DNA of 64,000 bases from Alkalihalobacillus sp. YIM B00296 (GCF_020179385.1 NZ_JAIBLJ010000014.1:28978-92977), one strand, 5' to 3'; shown: positions 1 through 8,406, counted from the stretch's first letter. The notes: generated by a model from the sequence alone, not told the origin. Program-made: numbers and translations.

Positions 1-845
1 GTGTCTTTGGAAATGATCGATTCAGGGCCTAACAAGTAGATGTTCGCTTTGCCGTTTCTTTCTTCTAATGCTTGTTTTGTTGCTTCTGGAACCCCCTTAT
101 CGGATACATAAAGCAGAGGTTCAGGCATATGCGAAATCCAATTGATTGCAGGAGTTGTATACAGCCGTCCTTTTTCTTCATGAGAACCGACGATCACACT
201 ATCTGGGTATTCTCCATTCATTTTGGCATAGGCTTGGTCGATTTCTTTTGCAAAATTTGCAGGATCATTTTCTTGGAACCATTTCACCTCATATCCATCA
301 AGTGAGTCTATGACAGAATCATCTACATCCCCCATAACCATGATTTCTACTCCATCCATATTTCCTTTTGGGTTTAAACGTTCGATCTCATTCTTTGTTA
401 TTTCTGGAATTTGGTTGTTATCGATGAATAGGACGGGCCCATTATTTGGATGATGGATAAGATTGGCGCTCGCCAAGGAAATAGCCCAGTCCTCAATCGG
501 AGCTAAGATGACTGCGCCTGGTTGATTATCTTTATGGGTCGATGGCCATACGGTCTGAGAGGTCATGACCGCCATTTCATATGGATCGGTTGTATTCAGT
601 CTTGTAACGTTTTTTGTATTCTCCACCAACAGATCATCTTCAGCTTGATCATTGAATGATGAAGGTGCTGTAATCTTTTTTGCTGAATCATCTTCTTCGC
701 TTTTATCAGAGTCATGATCATCGTGTTGGCCGCTTTGTTGATTGTTCTCTTCATCATCCACTCCCTCTTGCTCGTCTGCAGCATTGCTGCAGGCTGCTAT
801 TACGAGAATGATGATGCCAATTAACAGTGGTTTCATAGTTTTCAT
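1..845 (-). CDS. Cell-wall-binding repeat 2 lipoprotein (3' end outside window)
   Basis: The reading frame opens at ATG 845 after a GGAGG site and runs off the left edge with about 281 codons visible. The N-terminus MKTMKPLLIGIIILVIAACS is a lipoprotein signal with a lipobox cysteine at residue 19, followed by an acidic, low-complexity linker (many D, E, Q, H). From about residue 85 the pattern (parent-like 'MAVMTSQTVWP', then 'GAVILAPIEDWAISLASA' and 'EITKNEIERLNPKG') matches the cell wall-binding repeat 2 family (PF04122) found in Bacillus and Clostridium surface proteins. I infer a membrane-anchored, wall-facing protein. It lies 47 bp downstream of the histidine kinase on the same strand and may share its transcript. 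The full length and repeat number cannot be seen. Confidence 0.75.
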   Translation of the reverse strand, partial: MKTMKPLLIGIIILVIAACSNAADEQEGVDDEENNQQSGQHDDHDSDKSEEDDSAKKITAPSSFNDQAEDDLLVENTKNVTRLNTTDPYEMAVMTSQTVWPSTHKDNQPGAVILAPIEDWAISLASANLIHHPNNGPVLFIDNNQIPEITKNEIERLNPKGNMDGVEIMVMGDVDDSVIDSLDGYEVKWFQENDPANFAKEIDQAYAKMNGEYPDSVIVGSHEEKGRLYTTPAINWISHMPEPLLYVSDKGVPEATKQALEERNGKANIYLLGPESIISKD

Positions 846-892
846 TTGAGACCTCCAAATCTAGTATGTTTGAAAATAACTTTACTAGATGA

Positions 893-1993
893 TTATGAAG
901 AACTTGTAAAGGACTCTTGATCTGAATTGGGCAGCTGTACATATACAGTCGTGCCAACCTTTAATTTACTATCGATCCAAACTTGACCACCATGAGCTTC
1001 AACTAAGCGTTTCACAATTGCCAATCCAATTCCGCTGCCGCCAGATTGTCGATTTCTTGAGGGGTCCTCCCGATAAAACCGTTCAAAAGCCTTCTCGATC
1101 GATTCGTTGTTCATGCCTGTCCCGTTGTCCCTTACAGCGATTAGTATGGATCGGTCTTTTTCTTCGGTTGTGACAGTGACTTTTCCGCCAGGTGGTGTGT
1201 ATTTTAAACCATTCATCAATAGATTGATGAGGACTTGTATCATTCTCTGCTGGTCCATATACACGTTTACACCCTTGATCCTTTCTTTAGACAAAGTGAT
1301 CCCTTTCCGGATAAAAGCACTATACACTGCATCCATGCTTTGATTGATGACATTTTCGATGTGTACATACTCTAAATGCAATTCAAATTCAGGAGCTTCC
1401 ATGCTGTTCAGCTGCTCTAAATCACTGACAAGATGAATCAGCCTATTTATTTCTTCCGTACATGAACCTAAATGTTCTCTCGTAGGATCCCATATCCCAT
1501 CCTCAAGTGCCTCCATATGGCTTTTTAAGGTGGCTAACGGTGTGCGGAGTTCATGGGCAACATCAGCTGTCATATTCTTACGTAACTTATCTTGTTTTTC
1601 GAGTTGTTGAGCAAGATGATTGAATGAATCGGCAAGTTCGCTTATCTCATCTTTGTTTTTCATATGAATACGGGTTTTCCAATCGCCATTTGCCATCCGT
1701 TCTGCAGCATGCCTCATTTGTACCAATGGGTTAGATAGCTTTTTCGCCACAAAATAGCTTACGATGAAAACCAAGAAGAGCGAACCAATGAAAGTCCAAA
1801 CGATGGAAGAGAGCATCGCTTTTTCCAAATGAAAATTGATCGTATGCAAGTGATGAGAGCCTGAAGTCTCTCTTTGAGCCATTTCAAAATGGTAATGAAT
1901 TTCGAACATGATGATCAAACTGGCAATCACGAGTATGGAAGAGGTGGCGATAAAGAAACTGATCGCCAACCTGCGCTGCAATCCTTTAATCAC
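893..1993 (-). CDS. Sensor histidine kinase (two TM, HAMP, HisKA, HATPase)
   Basis: This 366-residue membrane kinase has TM helices at about residues 9-30 and 62-84 with a short histidine-rich extracellular loop of about 30 residues, then HAMP (about 85-137), a HisKA H-box VAHELRTPL with the phosphorylated His at 147, and a C-terminal ATPase with N-box 'INLLMNGLKYT', G1 'DNGTGM' and G2 'SGIGLAIVKRLVEAHGG'. It belongs to the BaeS/ResE-like class. Translation starts at GTG 1993, overlapping the response-regulator stop by 4 bp and using a GGAGG inside the upstream gene, so the two are translationally coupled. The signal is unknown; the adjacent wall-binding lipoprotein suggests an envelope function, which is inference. 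Confidence 0.9.
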   Translation of the reverse strand: MIKGLQRRLAISFFIATSSILVIASLIIMFEIHYHFEMAQRETSGSHHLHTINFHLEKAMLSSIVWTFIGSLFLVFIVSYFVAKKLSNPLVQMRHAAERMANGDWKTRIHMKNKDEISELADSFNHLAQQLEKQDKLRKNMTADVAHELRTPLATLKSHMEALEDGIWDPTREHLGSCTEEINRLIHLVSDLEQLNSMEAPEFELHLEYVHIENVINQSMDAVYSAFIRKGITLSKERIKGVNVYMDQQRMIQVLINLLMNGLKYTPPGGKVTVTTEEKDRSILIAVRDNGTGMNNESIEKAFERFYREDPSRNRQSGGSGIGLAIVKRLVEAHGGQVWIDSKLKVGTTVYVQLPNSDQESFTSSS

Positions 1994-2676
1994 TTGTTTC
2001 CTCCTGTAAATTTATACCCGACCCCGTATACGGTAGTAATATAAGTTGGTTTTTTGGGGTTTTGTTCGATTTTGTAACGTAAGTTTTTGATATGCTGATC
2101 GATGGTTCTCGTATCCCCTTCGAAATCAAACCCTAAAACCTTCTCTATCAGATCATCCCGTGTGAAAGTCCGTTCAGGGTGTTTTGCAAGGACGACGAGG
2201 AGCTTGAATTCATTCGGTGTCAGAGGGATGGCTTCACCTTTGAACCTTATAGTCTGTTTTGACTGATCAATGGTTAAATCACCGTAGGAAATCTGATCCG
2301 CCAGAAGGTGATCATGATAGGAACGCCGGAGGATGGTTTTAACACGCATGACCAACTCTCTTGGACTGAAAGGTTTGATCATGTAATCATCAGCACCGAG
2401 TGAGAGGCCCTGGATCTTGTCGTCCTCTTTTACTTTCGCTGTCAACATCAAAATCGGTATGGATTCTTCCCGTCGAATCATCTGACAGACTTCTTCACCA
2501 GAGCGATCTGGTAACATTAGATCCAGTACGATGAAGTCTATAGAGGTACGTTGGATCGTTTCCAAAGCCTCATTGCCAGATTGTGCTTCTATAGTCTCGT
2601 ATCCTTCTTTGTGGAGATAAGAAGCGATGACGTCTCTGATTTTCTTTTCATCATCTACGATCAGGATTCGTTTCAT
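1990..2676 (-). CDS. OmpR/PhoB-family response regulator
   Basis: The protein has 228 residues: a receiver domain with acidic pocket DD at 8-9, phospho-acceptor Asp52 in 'FIVLDLMLPD' and conserved Lys in 'MIKPFSPREL', then a winged-helix trans_reg_C domain ending 'YITTVYGVGYKF'. I chose ATG 2676 over an upstream in-frame start because AAGGAGAG sits 5 bases before it and the protein then begins directly with MKRILIVDDE as in relatives. It is the first gene of a regulator-kinase pair and probably controls its own operon. Confidence 0.92.
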   Translation of the reverse strand: MKRILIVDDEKKIRDVIASYLHKEGYETIEAQSGNEALETIQRTSIDFIVLDLMLPDRSGEEVCQMIRREESIPILMLTAKVKEDDKIQGLSLGADDYMIKPFSPRELVMRVKTILRRSYHDHLLADQISYGDLTIDQSKQTIRFKGEAIPLTPNEFKLLVVLAKHPERTFTRDDLIEKVLGFDFEGDTRTIDQHIKNLRYKIEQNPKKPTYITTVYGVGYKFTGGNK

Positions 2677-2779
2677 AATGACTCTCCTTGAGTTGGGTTG
2701 TTTTTCTTTATAGGATAAGAAAGTATTTTCGCTTTTCTTTAACTCTATTTTAAAATTCGCAGACAAGCAATTTACTAGC

Positions 2780-2809
2780 TTGACATGTAACCAAAAGGTT
2801 TCCTATAAT
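2780..2809 (+). promoter_or_regulatory. Sigma-A promoter of the SRPBCC/ArsR operon
   Basis: TTGACA at 2780-2785 and a perfect TATAAT at 2804-2809 are separated by 18 bases. The spacer contains the first ArsR operator, so repressor binding would block RNA polymerase. Confidence 0.85.
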
Positions 2810-2832
2810 TGAATGTGACACCAAAAGGTTTC
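2789..2832 (+). promoter_or_regulatory. Twin palindromic operators of the ArsR repressor
   Basis: The 13-mer ACCAAAAGGTTTC occurs at 2790-2802 and again at 2820-2832, exactly 30 bp apart, about three helical turns. Each contains a palindrome of the form ACC-AAAA-GGT. One copy is in the -35/-10 spacer, the other just after the transcription start. That the operon's own ArsR protein binds here is inferred. Confidence 0.7.
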
Positions 2833-2851
2833 GTATTTAGGAGGTTATAAT

Positions 2852-3259
2852 ATGGCAGTAGAGACGATTAGGCATTCATCTTTATTCAATGCACCGCTTC
2901 AGAAGGTATGGAAAGCAGTGGCATCTTCAGAGGGGATTTCTGCATGGTTTATGCCGAACGATTTCGAACCTGAAATGGGGCATGAATTTTCGTTACATAC
3001 CCCTTATGGAATTTCACCTTGCAGAGTAACAGAATTGGATCCACCTAACCGACTTAGTTTTACATGGGGCGAGGATTGGCATGTTACATTTGAGTTGAAA
3101 GAGCTTGAAGGAAAAACAGAGTTCACTTTGATCCACGCTGGATGGGATGAAAAGAAGGTTACGGAAACGGGCGAATCGCATGCTGTTATACGGGAACGGA
3201 TGGATCACGGTTGGAGAGAGGCTGTCCTCCCAAGACTCAAGGAATATGTTGATGTGTAG
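2852..3259 (+). CDS. SRPBCC (AHSA1-like) domain protein
   Basis: This 135-residue soluble protein has the Bet v1/START-like helix-grip pattern of the AHSA1 family: it begins 'TIRHSSLFNAPLQKVWKAVA', and has 'ISAWFMPNDFEPEMG', 'LSFTWGEDW' and a C-terminal helix 'HAVIRERMDHGWREAVLPRL'. Proteins like this bind hydrophobic ligands; the ligand here is unknown. ATG 2852 follows TAGGAGG. It is co-transcribed with and overlaps an ArsR-family repressor, an arrangement common in Bacilli where the regulator controls the pair. Confidence 0.85.
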   Translation: MAVETIRHSSLFNAPLQKVWKAVASSEGISAWFMPNDFEPEMGHEFSLHTPYGISPCRVTELDPPNRLSFTWGEDWHVTFELKELEGKTEFTLIHAGWDEKKVTETGESHAVIRERMDHGWREAVLPRLKEYVDV

Positions 3260-3593
3260 GAAGATGTCGCCTGCTCCTAATCATGATGTTTTCCAGGCAG
3301 TAGCGGATCCGACAAGAAGGAGGTTACTGAAGCTTCTAGCGCAAAATGATCGGGCTCTACATGAATTGACAGATCACTTTGATATGAGCCGTACAGCGAT
3401 TTCAAAGCATTTACAGATTCTTTCAGAAGCTAACCTTGTCAGCGGAAGGAAGTCTGGAAGGAACAAAATCTATCATTTGCATCCGGAACCATTGAAAGAA
3501 GTCAAAGATTGGCTCGCTTACTATGAAAAGTTCTGGGAAAACAAAATCAACATGCTTAAGCATTATGTGGAGAAAGACGATTCAGATCATTGA
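3252..3593 (+). CDS. ArsR-family transcriptional repressor
   Basis: The winged helix-turn-helix protein of 113 residues shows the ArsR core: 'VFQAVADPTRRRLLKLLAQ', 'HFDMSRTAISKHLQIL' and 'RNKIYHLHPEPLKEVKDWL'. No cysteine metal site is seen in the recognition helix, so it is the non-metal (SdpR-like) type. ATG 3252 was chosen because AAGGAA precedes it by 7 bases; ATG 3246 and 3264 are alternatives. It overlaps the SRPBCC gene by 8 bp. It probably binds the two ACCAAAAGGT operators upstream of the operon. Confidence 0.85.
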   Translation: MCRKMSPAPNHDVFQAVADPTRRRLLKLLAQNDRALHELTDHFDMSRTAISKHLQILSEANLVSGRKSGRNKIYHLHPEPLKEVKDWLAYYEKFWENKINMLKHYVEKDDSDH

Positions 3594-3617
3594 ACGATTG
3601 AATAGGGGGATAAAGCC

Positions 3618-4160
3618 ATGTTAATTAAAGGGGAGAGGATCTATCTTAGACCAATACATATAGAAGAAGTCGATGCACTTCTTGATTTGAACGTCAGGAA
3701 TAAGGATTTTTTCCAGCGCTATTCTATGATACGAGAAGAGAAATATTATACGGTGGAAGGGCAGACTGAGAGACTCCGACAGTTTGAAGATAACAGGAAA
3801 AAGGATCTTGGATACCACTTCGGAATCTACCTTAATCAGGCTAAGACGTTAATCGGAACCATTGATCTGTTCCAAGTACTGCGCAGCTCTCTTCAGAGTG
3901 CCTTTATCGGCTATTTCCTCGATCAGCAACATAATGGGAAAGGGTATATGACAGAAGCTGCAAAATTAGTGATCAAATATGCATTCGGGGATTTGCATTT
4001 GCACCGGATTGAGGCGGGAGTCATGCCTCACAACATTGGTTCGATACGTGTTTTGGAAAAAGCCGGGTTCTATAAAGAGGGCATCGCGAAGAAAAATGTA
4101 AAAATCAACGGGAAGTGGGAGGATCACCAAGTACTTGCCATCATCAACCCAAATGATTAA
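3618..4160 (+). CDS. GNAT acetyltransferase, RimJ/RimL type
   Basis: The 180-residue protein starts 'MLIKGERIYLRPIHIEEVDA' and carries the GNAT acetyl-CoA loop 'QQHNGKGYMTEAAKLVIKYA' followed by 'LHRIEAGVMPHNIGSIRVLEKAGF', the standard RimJ/RimL/YjcK signature. The family acetylates N-terminal amines of ribosomal proteins or small molecules; the substrate here is not predictable. It follows the ArsR gene by 24 bp with a GGGGG ribosome site and ends at a strong hairpin. Confidence 0.88.
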   Translation: MLIKGERIYLRPIHIEEVDALLDLNVRNKDFFQRYSMIREEKYYTVEGQTERLRQFEDNRKKDLGYHFGIYLNQAKTLIGTIDLFQVLRSSLQSAFIGYFLDQQHNGKGYMTEAAKLVIKYAFGDLHLHRIEAGVMPHNIGSIRVLEKAGFYKEGIAKKNVKINGKWEDHQVLAIINPND

Positions 4161-4163
4161 GGA

Positions 4164-4198
4164 ACAAGTGCAACCCATGAAGGGCTGCACTTGTTTAT
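4164..4198 (+). terminator. Terminator after the acetyltransferase gene
   Basis: ACAAGTGCA (4164-4172) pairs with TGCACTTGT (4186-4194), with inner CCC/GGG pairing and a short T-rich tail. The core closely resembles the hairpin at 5170-5198. Confidence 0.7.
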
Positions 4199-4263
4199 CT
4201 GCTCATTTGGAGGACTATCATTGGAAGTGGTGCATATATGCTGCTTTTGATGAAAACATTTTT

Positions 4264-4302
4264 GAGAATCGTGCAATTATTGCTGAAAATCGTGCAATTA
4301 TT
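4264..4302 (+). repeat. Short tandem repeat, 21 bp period
   Basis: AATCGTGCAATTATT occurs at 4267-4281 and 4288-4302 inside a 21-base unit repeated nearly twice. The surrounding 4200-4394 interval holds no gene I can support. Confidence 0.6.
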
Positions 4303-4394
4303 CAAGTGGCTATACTTTGCAGGGTGTTATGCCACACTGATACGCCATTCAAATCGAAAAATGCTTCAACACGCTCCAAAATGACAGTCAAGCT

Positions 4395-5020
4395 CTAAGG
4401 TTTCAATACAACTTTGATATTTCCATCCTCCTTTTTATCGAAAATATCGTAGCCTTTGGCAGCATCTTTCAAAGGAATACGATGGGTGATGATATCTGTA
4501 GGATCGAAGGTCTTGTCCTCGATCATCTCATACAATTTGGGCATCAGATGTATAACAGGAGCTTGTCCCATTTTCAAGGAAACGTTCCTGAAAAAGTCGC
4601 CTAGCGGGAAGTTGTTCGCTTCTGTCCCGTAAACACCAGTCAATTGTACTGTTCCAAACTTCCTGACACACTCAGAAGCGATCACGATTGGGCTGATGGT
4701 TCAAAATTGATTATCTCCCTCTGAACCAAATTCTTAGGAGGGACAGTACCATCCATACCGACACAATCAATCACGACATCCGCTCCATTTTCCGTTTTTT
4801 CATGCAGAAGAGATCCGATTTCTTCTACAATCCCCATTGGTTCATGACCGACTACATAATCCTGTTCAGGTTCGATACCGCCTTTATAAAGGTGCAGGTC
4901 GGAGCCGCAAATTCCGCCAGCTGTTATTCTGACAATGATATCACCGTTATCTTGAATGCTAGGATCTTCAACGTTTTTCACTTTCATATTCTCTTTTCCT
5001 TGGAACGTTACAGCTTGCAT
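4395..5020 (-). pseudogene. Zinc-dependent alcohol dehydrogenase remnant
   Basis: The N-terminal part (ATG 5020) shows the catalytic zinc region 'GGICGSDLHLYKGG' and 'VVGHEPMGIVEEIGS' of the medium-chain, formaldehyde-dehydrogenase-like alcohol dehydrogenases. It then jumps to 'GADVVIDCVGMDGT', which in relatives lies roughly 170 residues later, so most of the structural-zinc lobe and the NAD-binding fold are deleted. Near 4690 the frame shifts, and the remaining C-terminus 'IASECVRKFGTVQLTGVYGT' to 'NIKVVLKP' is in another frame. About 210 codons remain of about 380. The product cannot be active. It is flanked by two similar terminator hairpins. Confidence 0.88.
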
Positions 5021-5162
5021 TCTGTCACATCCTTCTACGAAAAGTTAATAAACTAATTTCCGTATAACGATAGGTTTAAACTTTATTGGACTTTAGATGA
5101 TTCAACTCCTACATTAGTACTATTTGTATATGTGTGGAAAATCGATAAGCAGGGGGATTAGC

Positions 5163-5198
5163 AAAAAAAAACGTGCAACCGCTGATGGGCTGCACGTT
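5163..5198 (-). terminator. Terminator of the siderophore-binding protein gene
   Basis: AACGTGCA (5170-5177) pairs with TGCACGTT (5191-5198) and on the minus strand is followed by a run of eight or nine T. Confidence 0.85.
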
Positions 5199-5203
5199 CG
5201 TTT

Positions 5204-6181
5204 TTATTCTTCAATTTCAAAGTATTTTTCAATGTCATCCAATGTTAGGTTGGCAGCTTTTACTCCGCCTGCAGTATTCCAGATTGCGTCGCTTACACGG
5301 TGTGCATTTCCTTCTTTTACAACGTCAAGGTTCTTCCAAAGTGGATCGCTTGTCCATTCTTCTTCTGTTTTTGTTGCTTCATCATCACCAGTTTCATAGG
5401 TGAAATAGAAGAGGATGTCACCTTCCATATCAGGAATACGTTCCTTCGTCACTTCATCAGCGAAGTCTGATTTATCTTGAGACTCAGGACGCTTAAAGCC
5501 GATTTGTTCTAAAATGACCCCAGAGAAGGAATCTTTATAGTAAATTCGTGAGTTACCAGCTAAGAAACGGACCACGGATACTTCCATGTTCACCTTGTCT
5601 CCCAGTTTTTCCTTGATATCCTCAATACGCTGATCGAATTCAGCTAATACCTTCTTACCTTCTTCTTTTTTATTCAATGCTTTAGCATATAATTTGAAGT
5701 TGATTTTCCAATCTCCGCGTAACTCACTAGAGAACACAGTTGGAGCAATATCACTTAATTGATCATAGAACTTTTCTTGACGCATCTTGTTCCCGATAAT
5801 CAGATCAGGGTTCAACGCTGCGATTGCTTCAAGGTTGATATCACTTTCTGTACCGACGACTTCTACGCCTTCCATATCATCAGCAATATGGTCATACCAA
5901 GGGTCACCTAACCATGATTGAACAGCTCCGACTGGTTTTACTCCCATTGAAAGAAGGGCTTCGGTTCCTTCATTCGTAAGGATGACAACTCTTTCAGGTT
6001 TTTCAGGGACTTCTGTTTCTCCCATTGCATGTTTAACCTTAAAAGTAGATTCGGATTTTTCACCGTTATCTCCGTCTTTCTTGTCCTCAGACCCTTCCTC
6101 GGATCCACCACTGCATGCTGCCAATGCAACAACGAATGCTAACATGATTGCAAATAAGCTAAAGCCTTTCCATTTTTGCAT
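5204..6181 (-). CDS. yfiY: Siderophore ABC transporter binding lipoprotein, YfiY-like
   Basis: This 325-residue lipoprotein has signal MQKWKGFSLFAIMLAFVVALAAC split by a lipobox (LAAC), an acidic linker, then a class III periplasmic-binding fold: 'KPERVVILTNEGTEALLSMG', 'VGTESDINLEAIAALNPDLI' and 'HRVSDAIWN'. In B. subtilis YfiY binds schizokinen and arthrobactin (hydroxamates). The divergent arrangement with two FecCD permeases matches yfiY against yfiZ-yfhA. ATG 6181 follows TAGGAGGA. A Fur-box-like site at 6207-6221 lies just upstream, so iron repression is expected. The exact siderophore is inference. Confidence 0.85.
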   Translation of the reverse strand: MQKWKGFSLFAIMLAFVVALAACSGGSEEGSEDKKDGDNGEKSESTFKVKHAMGETEVPEKPERVVILTNEGTEALLSMGVKPVGAVQSWLGDPWYDHIADDMEGVEVVGTESDINLEAIAALNPDLIIGNKMRQEKFYDQLSDIAPTVFSSELRGDWKINFKLYAKALNKKEEGKKVLAEFDQRIEDIKEKLGDKVNMEVSVVRFLAGNSRIYYKDSFSGVILEQIGFKRPESQDKSDFADEVTKERIPDMEGDILFYFTYETGDDEATKTEEEWTSDPLWKNLDVVKEGNAHRVSDAIWNTAGGVKAANLTLDDIEKYFEIEE

Positions 6182-6206
6182 ATGTATATCCTCCTAAGCA
6201 GTTTAT

Positions 6207-6221
6207 TGATAATGAATCTCA
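6207..6221 (-). promoter_or_regulatory. Degenerate Fur box near yfiY
   Basis: TGATAAT-G-AATCTCA has one perfect and one 5-of-7 half-site of the Bacillus 7-1-7 Fur box, 26 bp upstream of the yfiY start. Confidence 0.6.
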
Positions 6222-6270
6222 TTCACAACTAGTAGTTTATAACTGTTTTAACCGGTTGTCAACAGGAAAA

Positions 6271-6285
6271 TGATAATGATTATCA
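6271..6285. promoter_or_regulatory. Perfect Fur box between yfiY and the permease genes
   Basis: TGATAAT-G-ATTATCA is an exact 7-1-7 inverted repeat, the Bacillus Fur consensus. It sits between the divergent genes and is expected to repress both under iron sufficiency. Confidence 0.93.
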
Positions 6286-6349
6286 TTGACAGTTGATAAA
6301 TACAAGAATAGACTTAAATAGGAATGTTCATTAGGAAAGGTTTATACAT

Positions 6350-7360
6350 ATGAGAGAACTTTTGCGTACTAATTTGAAAAAGTGGATCGGACTTATTACG
6401 GGTATACTCCTCGTTGTCTTTTTCATCGGGTGCAGTATAGTATACGGTTATACGAGTGTAAATTGGGGGATGGTTGTCGCTTCCTTCACACAATTCGATG
6501 GGTCAAACGCCCATATCATCATACAGGAAAGCCGCGTGCCGCGGGCGCTCATCGGTGCTGCAGTAGGTGCCAGCCTTGCCATCGCAGGGGCTTTGATGCA
6601 AGGGATCACAAGGAATCCGTTAGCATCCCCGAGTATTTTCGGTATCAATGCAGGGGCTGGGTTTTTCATTGTCCTTGCAGTGACGCTCTTCTCTGTTTCT
6701 TCCATTCATCAATTTGCCTGGATTGCCTTCTTTGGCGCTATGGTTACTTCATTGATCGTCTATTTTCTTGGTTCTTTAGGAAGGGATGGCCTTACACCGG
6801 TTAAGTTGACGCTAGCAGGAGCGGCAATGGCAGCGATGTTCGCTTCATTGACCCAGGGTATGCTGGCACTTGATGAAAAAGCGTTGGAAGAGGTCCTATT
6901 TTGGCTGACAGGATCCCTTGAAGGACGGAAGCTCGGCATACTCACTGCAATGCTGCCGTACCTCATCGCTGGATGGCTCGGATCTTTGATGATTACTGGG
7001 CAGATGAACACCCTTTCCATGGGGGACGATGTCGCAGCAGGGCTAGGACAAAATACAGCCCTTGTTAAAATCAGTGCAGCAGTCGTGATCGTCTTACTTG
7101 CTGGTTCTGCAGTTGCGATTGCAGGGCCGATCGGTTTCATCGGGATTGTCATTCCCCATATCGCCAGGGGGCTTGTCGGAATCGATTACAGATGGATCAT
7201 CCCATACAGCGGCTTGTTAGGGGCGATCTTATTGTTACTTGCTGATATCGGTGCAAGATACTTCATCATGCCGAAGGAAGTACCTGTCGGGGTGATGACA
7301 GCACTTATCGGGACGCCATTCTTCATCTATATAGCTAGAAGGGGGTTGAATAAGCTATGA
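6350..7360 (+). CDS. yfiZ: FecCD-family siderophore permease, YfiZ-like
   Basis: This polytopic permease of 336 residues contains the FecCD landmarks 'ESRVPRALIGAAVGASLAIAG', 'QGITRNPLASPSIFGINAGA' and the cytoplasmic coupling loop region 'GPIGFIGIVIPHIARGLVG', ending 'PVGVMTALIGTPFFIYIARR'. Such proteins form heterodimeric channels with a partner permease, driven by a separate ATPase. The next gene overlaps by 4 bp and is the partner. A perfect Fur box lies 65 bp upstream. Confidence 0.9.
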   Translation: MRELLRTNLKKWIGLITGILLVVFFIGCSIVYGYTSVNWGMVVASFTQFDGSNAHIIIQESRVPRALIGAAVGASLAIAGALMQGITRNPLASPSIFGINAGAGFFIVLAVTLFSVSSIHQFAWIAFFGAMVTSLIVYFLGSLGRDGLTPVKLTLAGAAMAAMFASLTQGMLALDEKALEEVLFWLTGSLEGRKLGILTAMLPYLIAGWLGSLMITGQMNTLSMGDDVAAGLGQNTALVKISAAVVIVLLAGSAVAIAGPIGFIGIVIPHIARGLVGIDYRWIIPYSGLLGAILLLLADIGARYFIMPKEVPVGVMTALIGTPFFIYIARRGLNKL

Positions 7361-8406
7361 ATAAATACCAACCCTTACGACTGAAATGGTTCTCCTTTTT
7401 AGTAGATAAAAAAGCTGTCCTTTCCATCATGCTGTTAGCTATTCTTACTATAGCTCTATTGATTTTCAGTGTCACCATGGGTCAAATGAAAATCCATCCC
7501 TTTGACGTAGTGAAGACCCTGCTCGGGATGGGTGAGTCGATGAATGAACTTGTCATCAAATCCTTTCGACTGCCGCGTATTCTCTTAGCCTTGGTGGCTG
7601 GGATGGCTTTAGCTGTTTCTGGTGCCATCCTTCAGGGGATCATCCGCAATCCACTGGCTTCGCCGGATATCATCGGAATAACAGGCGGCGCATCGTTGGC
7701 AGCAGTCACATTTCTGACAATCTTCAGCGGCCGCGGGACTGAGGTGACTGTGAGTATCCAATGGATGCCATTTGCTGCATTCATCGGTGCTTCAGTACTT
7801 GGTTTGTTAGTATACATTTTATCGTGGAAAAATGGTGTAAATCCTATAAGGCTTGTTTTGATTGGGATCGGCCTTGCAGCAGCTATGCAGGCACTTACGA
7901 ATATGATGATCTTATTCGGTCCATTGTACCTGGCGACACAAGCTCAAATCTGGATAACAGGCAGTGTCAATGGAGCGAACTGGAATCAGGTCAAGACACT
8001 TACACCATGGGTACTCCTCTTCCTGTTATTCGTCTGGATTTATGCGCGCAGGCTGAATATACAGGAGCTTGGGGAAGAACTTGCTCGAGGCTTCGGAAGT
8101 GTCGTTCAAAAGGATCGGCTTGTCCTCTTGCTCTTCAGTACAGCACTTGCTGGAGGAGCTGTTGCATTTGTAGGGGGAGTCGGGTTCGTAGGTTTGATGG
8201 CACCGCACATTGCTCGTAAGCTTGTAGGATCTTCTTTCGGTGCGTTGATTCCAGCCTCAGCGTTAGTTGGCGCGTTACTTGTAATGGGGGCGGATCTCAT
8301 CGCCAGAACAGCATTTGCACCATTAGAAGTGCCAGCCGGGGTTTTCACGGCGGCATTAGGGGCTCCATACTTCATTTATTTACTCTACCGTTCGAGAAAC
8401 TTATGA
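7357..8406 (+). CDS. yfhA: FecCD-family siderophore permease, YfhA-like
   Basis: The second permease (349 residues) shows the same order of signatures: 'KSFRLPRILLALVAGMALAV', 'QGIIRNPLASPDIIGITGGA', 'GGVGFVGLMAPHIARKLVG' and 'LEVPAGVFTAALGAPYFIYL'. The ATG overlaps the stop of the upstream permease (ATGA), so translation is coupled. No ATP-binding subunit follows; in B. subtilis this system uses the unlinked ATPase YusV, so a shared ATPase elsewhere in the genome is likely. Confidence 0.9.
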   Translation: MNKYQPLRLKWFSFLVDKKAVLSIMLLAILTIALLIFSVTMGQMKIHPFDVVKTLLGMGESMNELVIKSFRLPRILLALVAGMALAVSGAILQGIIRNPLASPDIIGITGGASLAAVTFLTIFSGRGTEVTVSIQWMPFAAFIGASVLGLLVYILSWKNGVNPIRLVLIGIGLAAAMQALTNMMILFGPLYLATQAQIWITGSVNGANWNQVKTLTPWVLLFLLFVWIYARRLNIQELGEELARGFGSVVQKDRLVLLLFSTALAGGAVAFVGGVGFVGLMAPHIARKLVGSSFGALIPASALVGALLVMGADLIARTAFAPLEVPAGVFTAALGAPYFIYLLYRSRNL

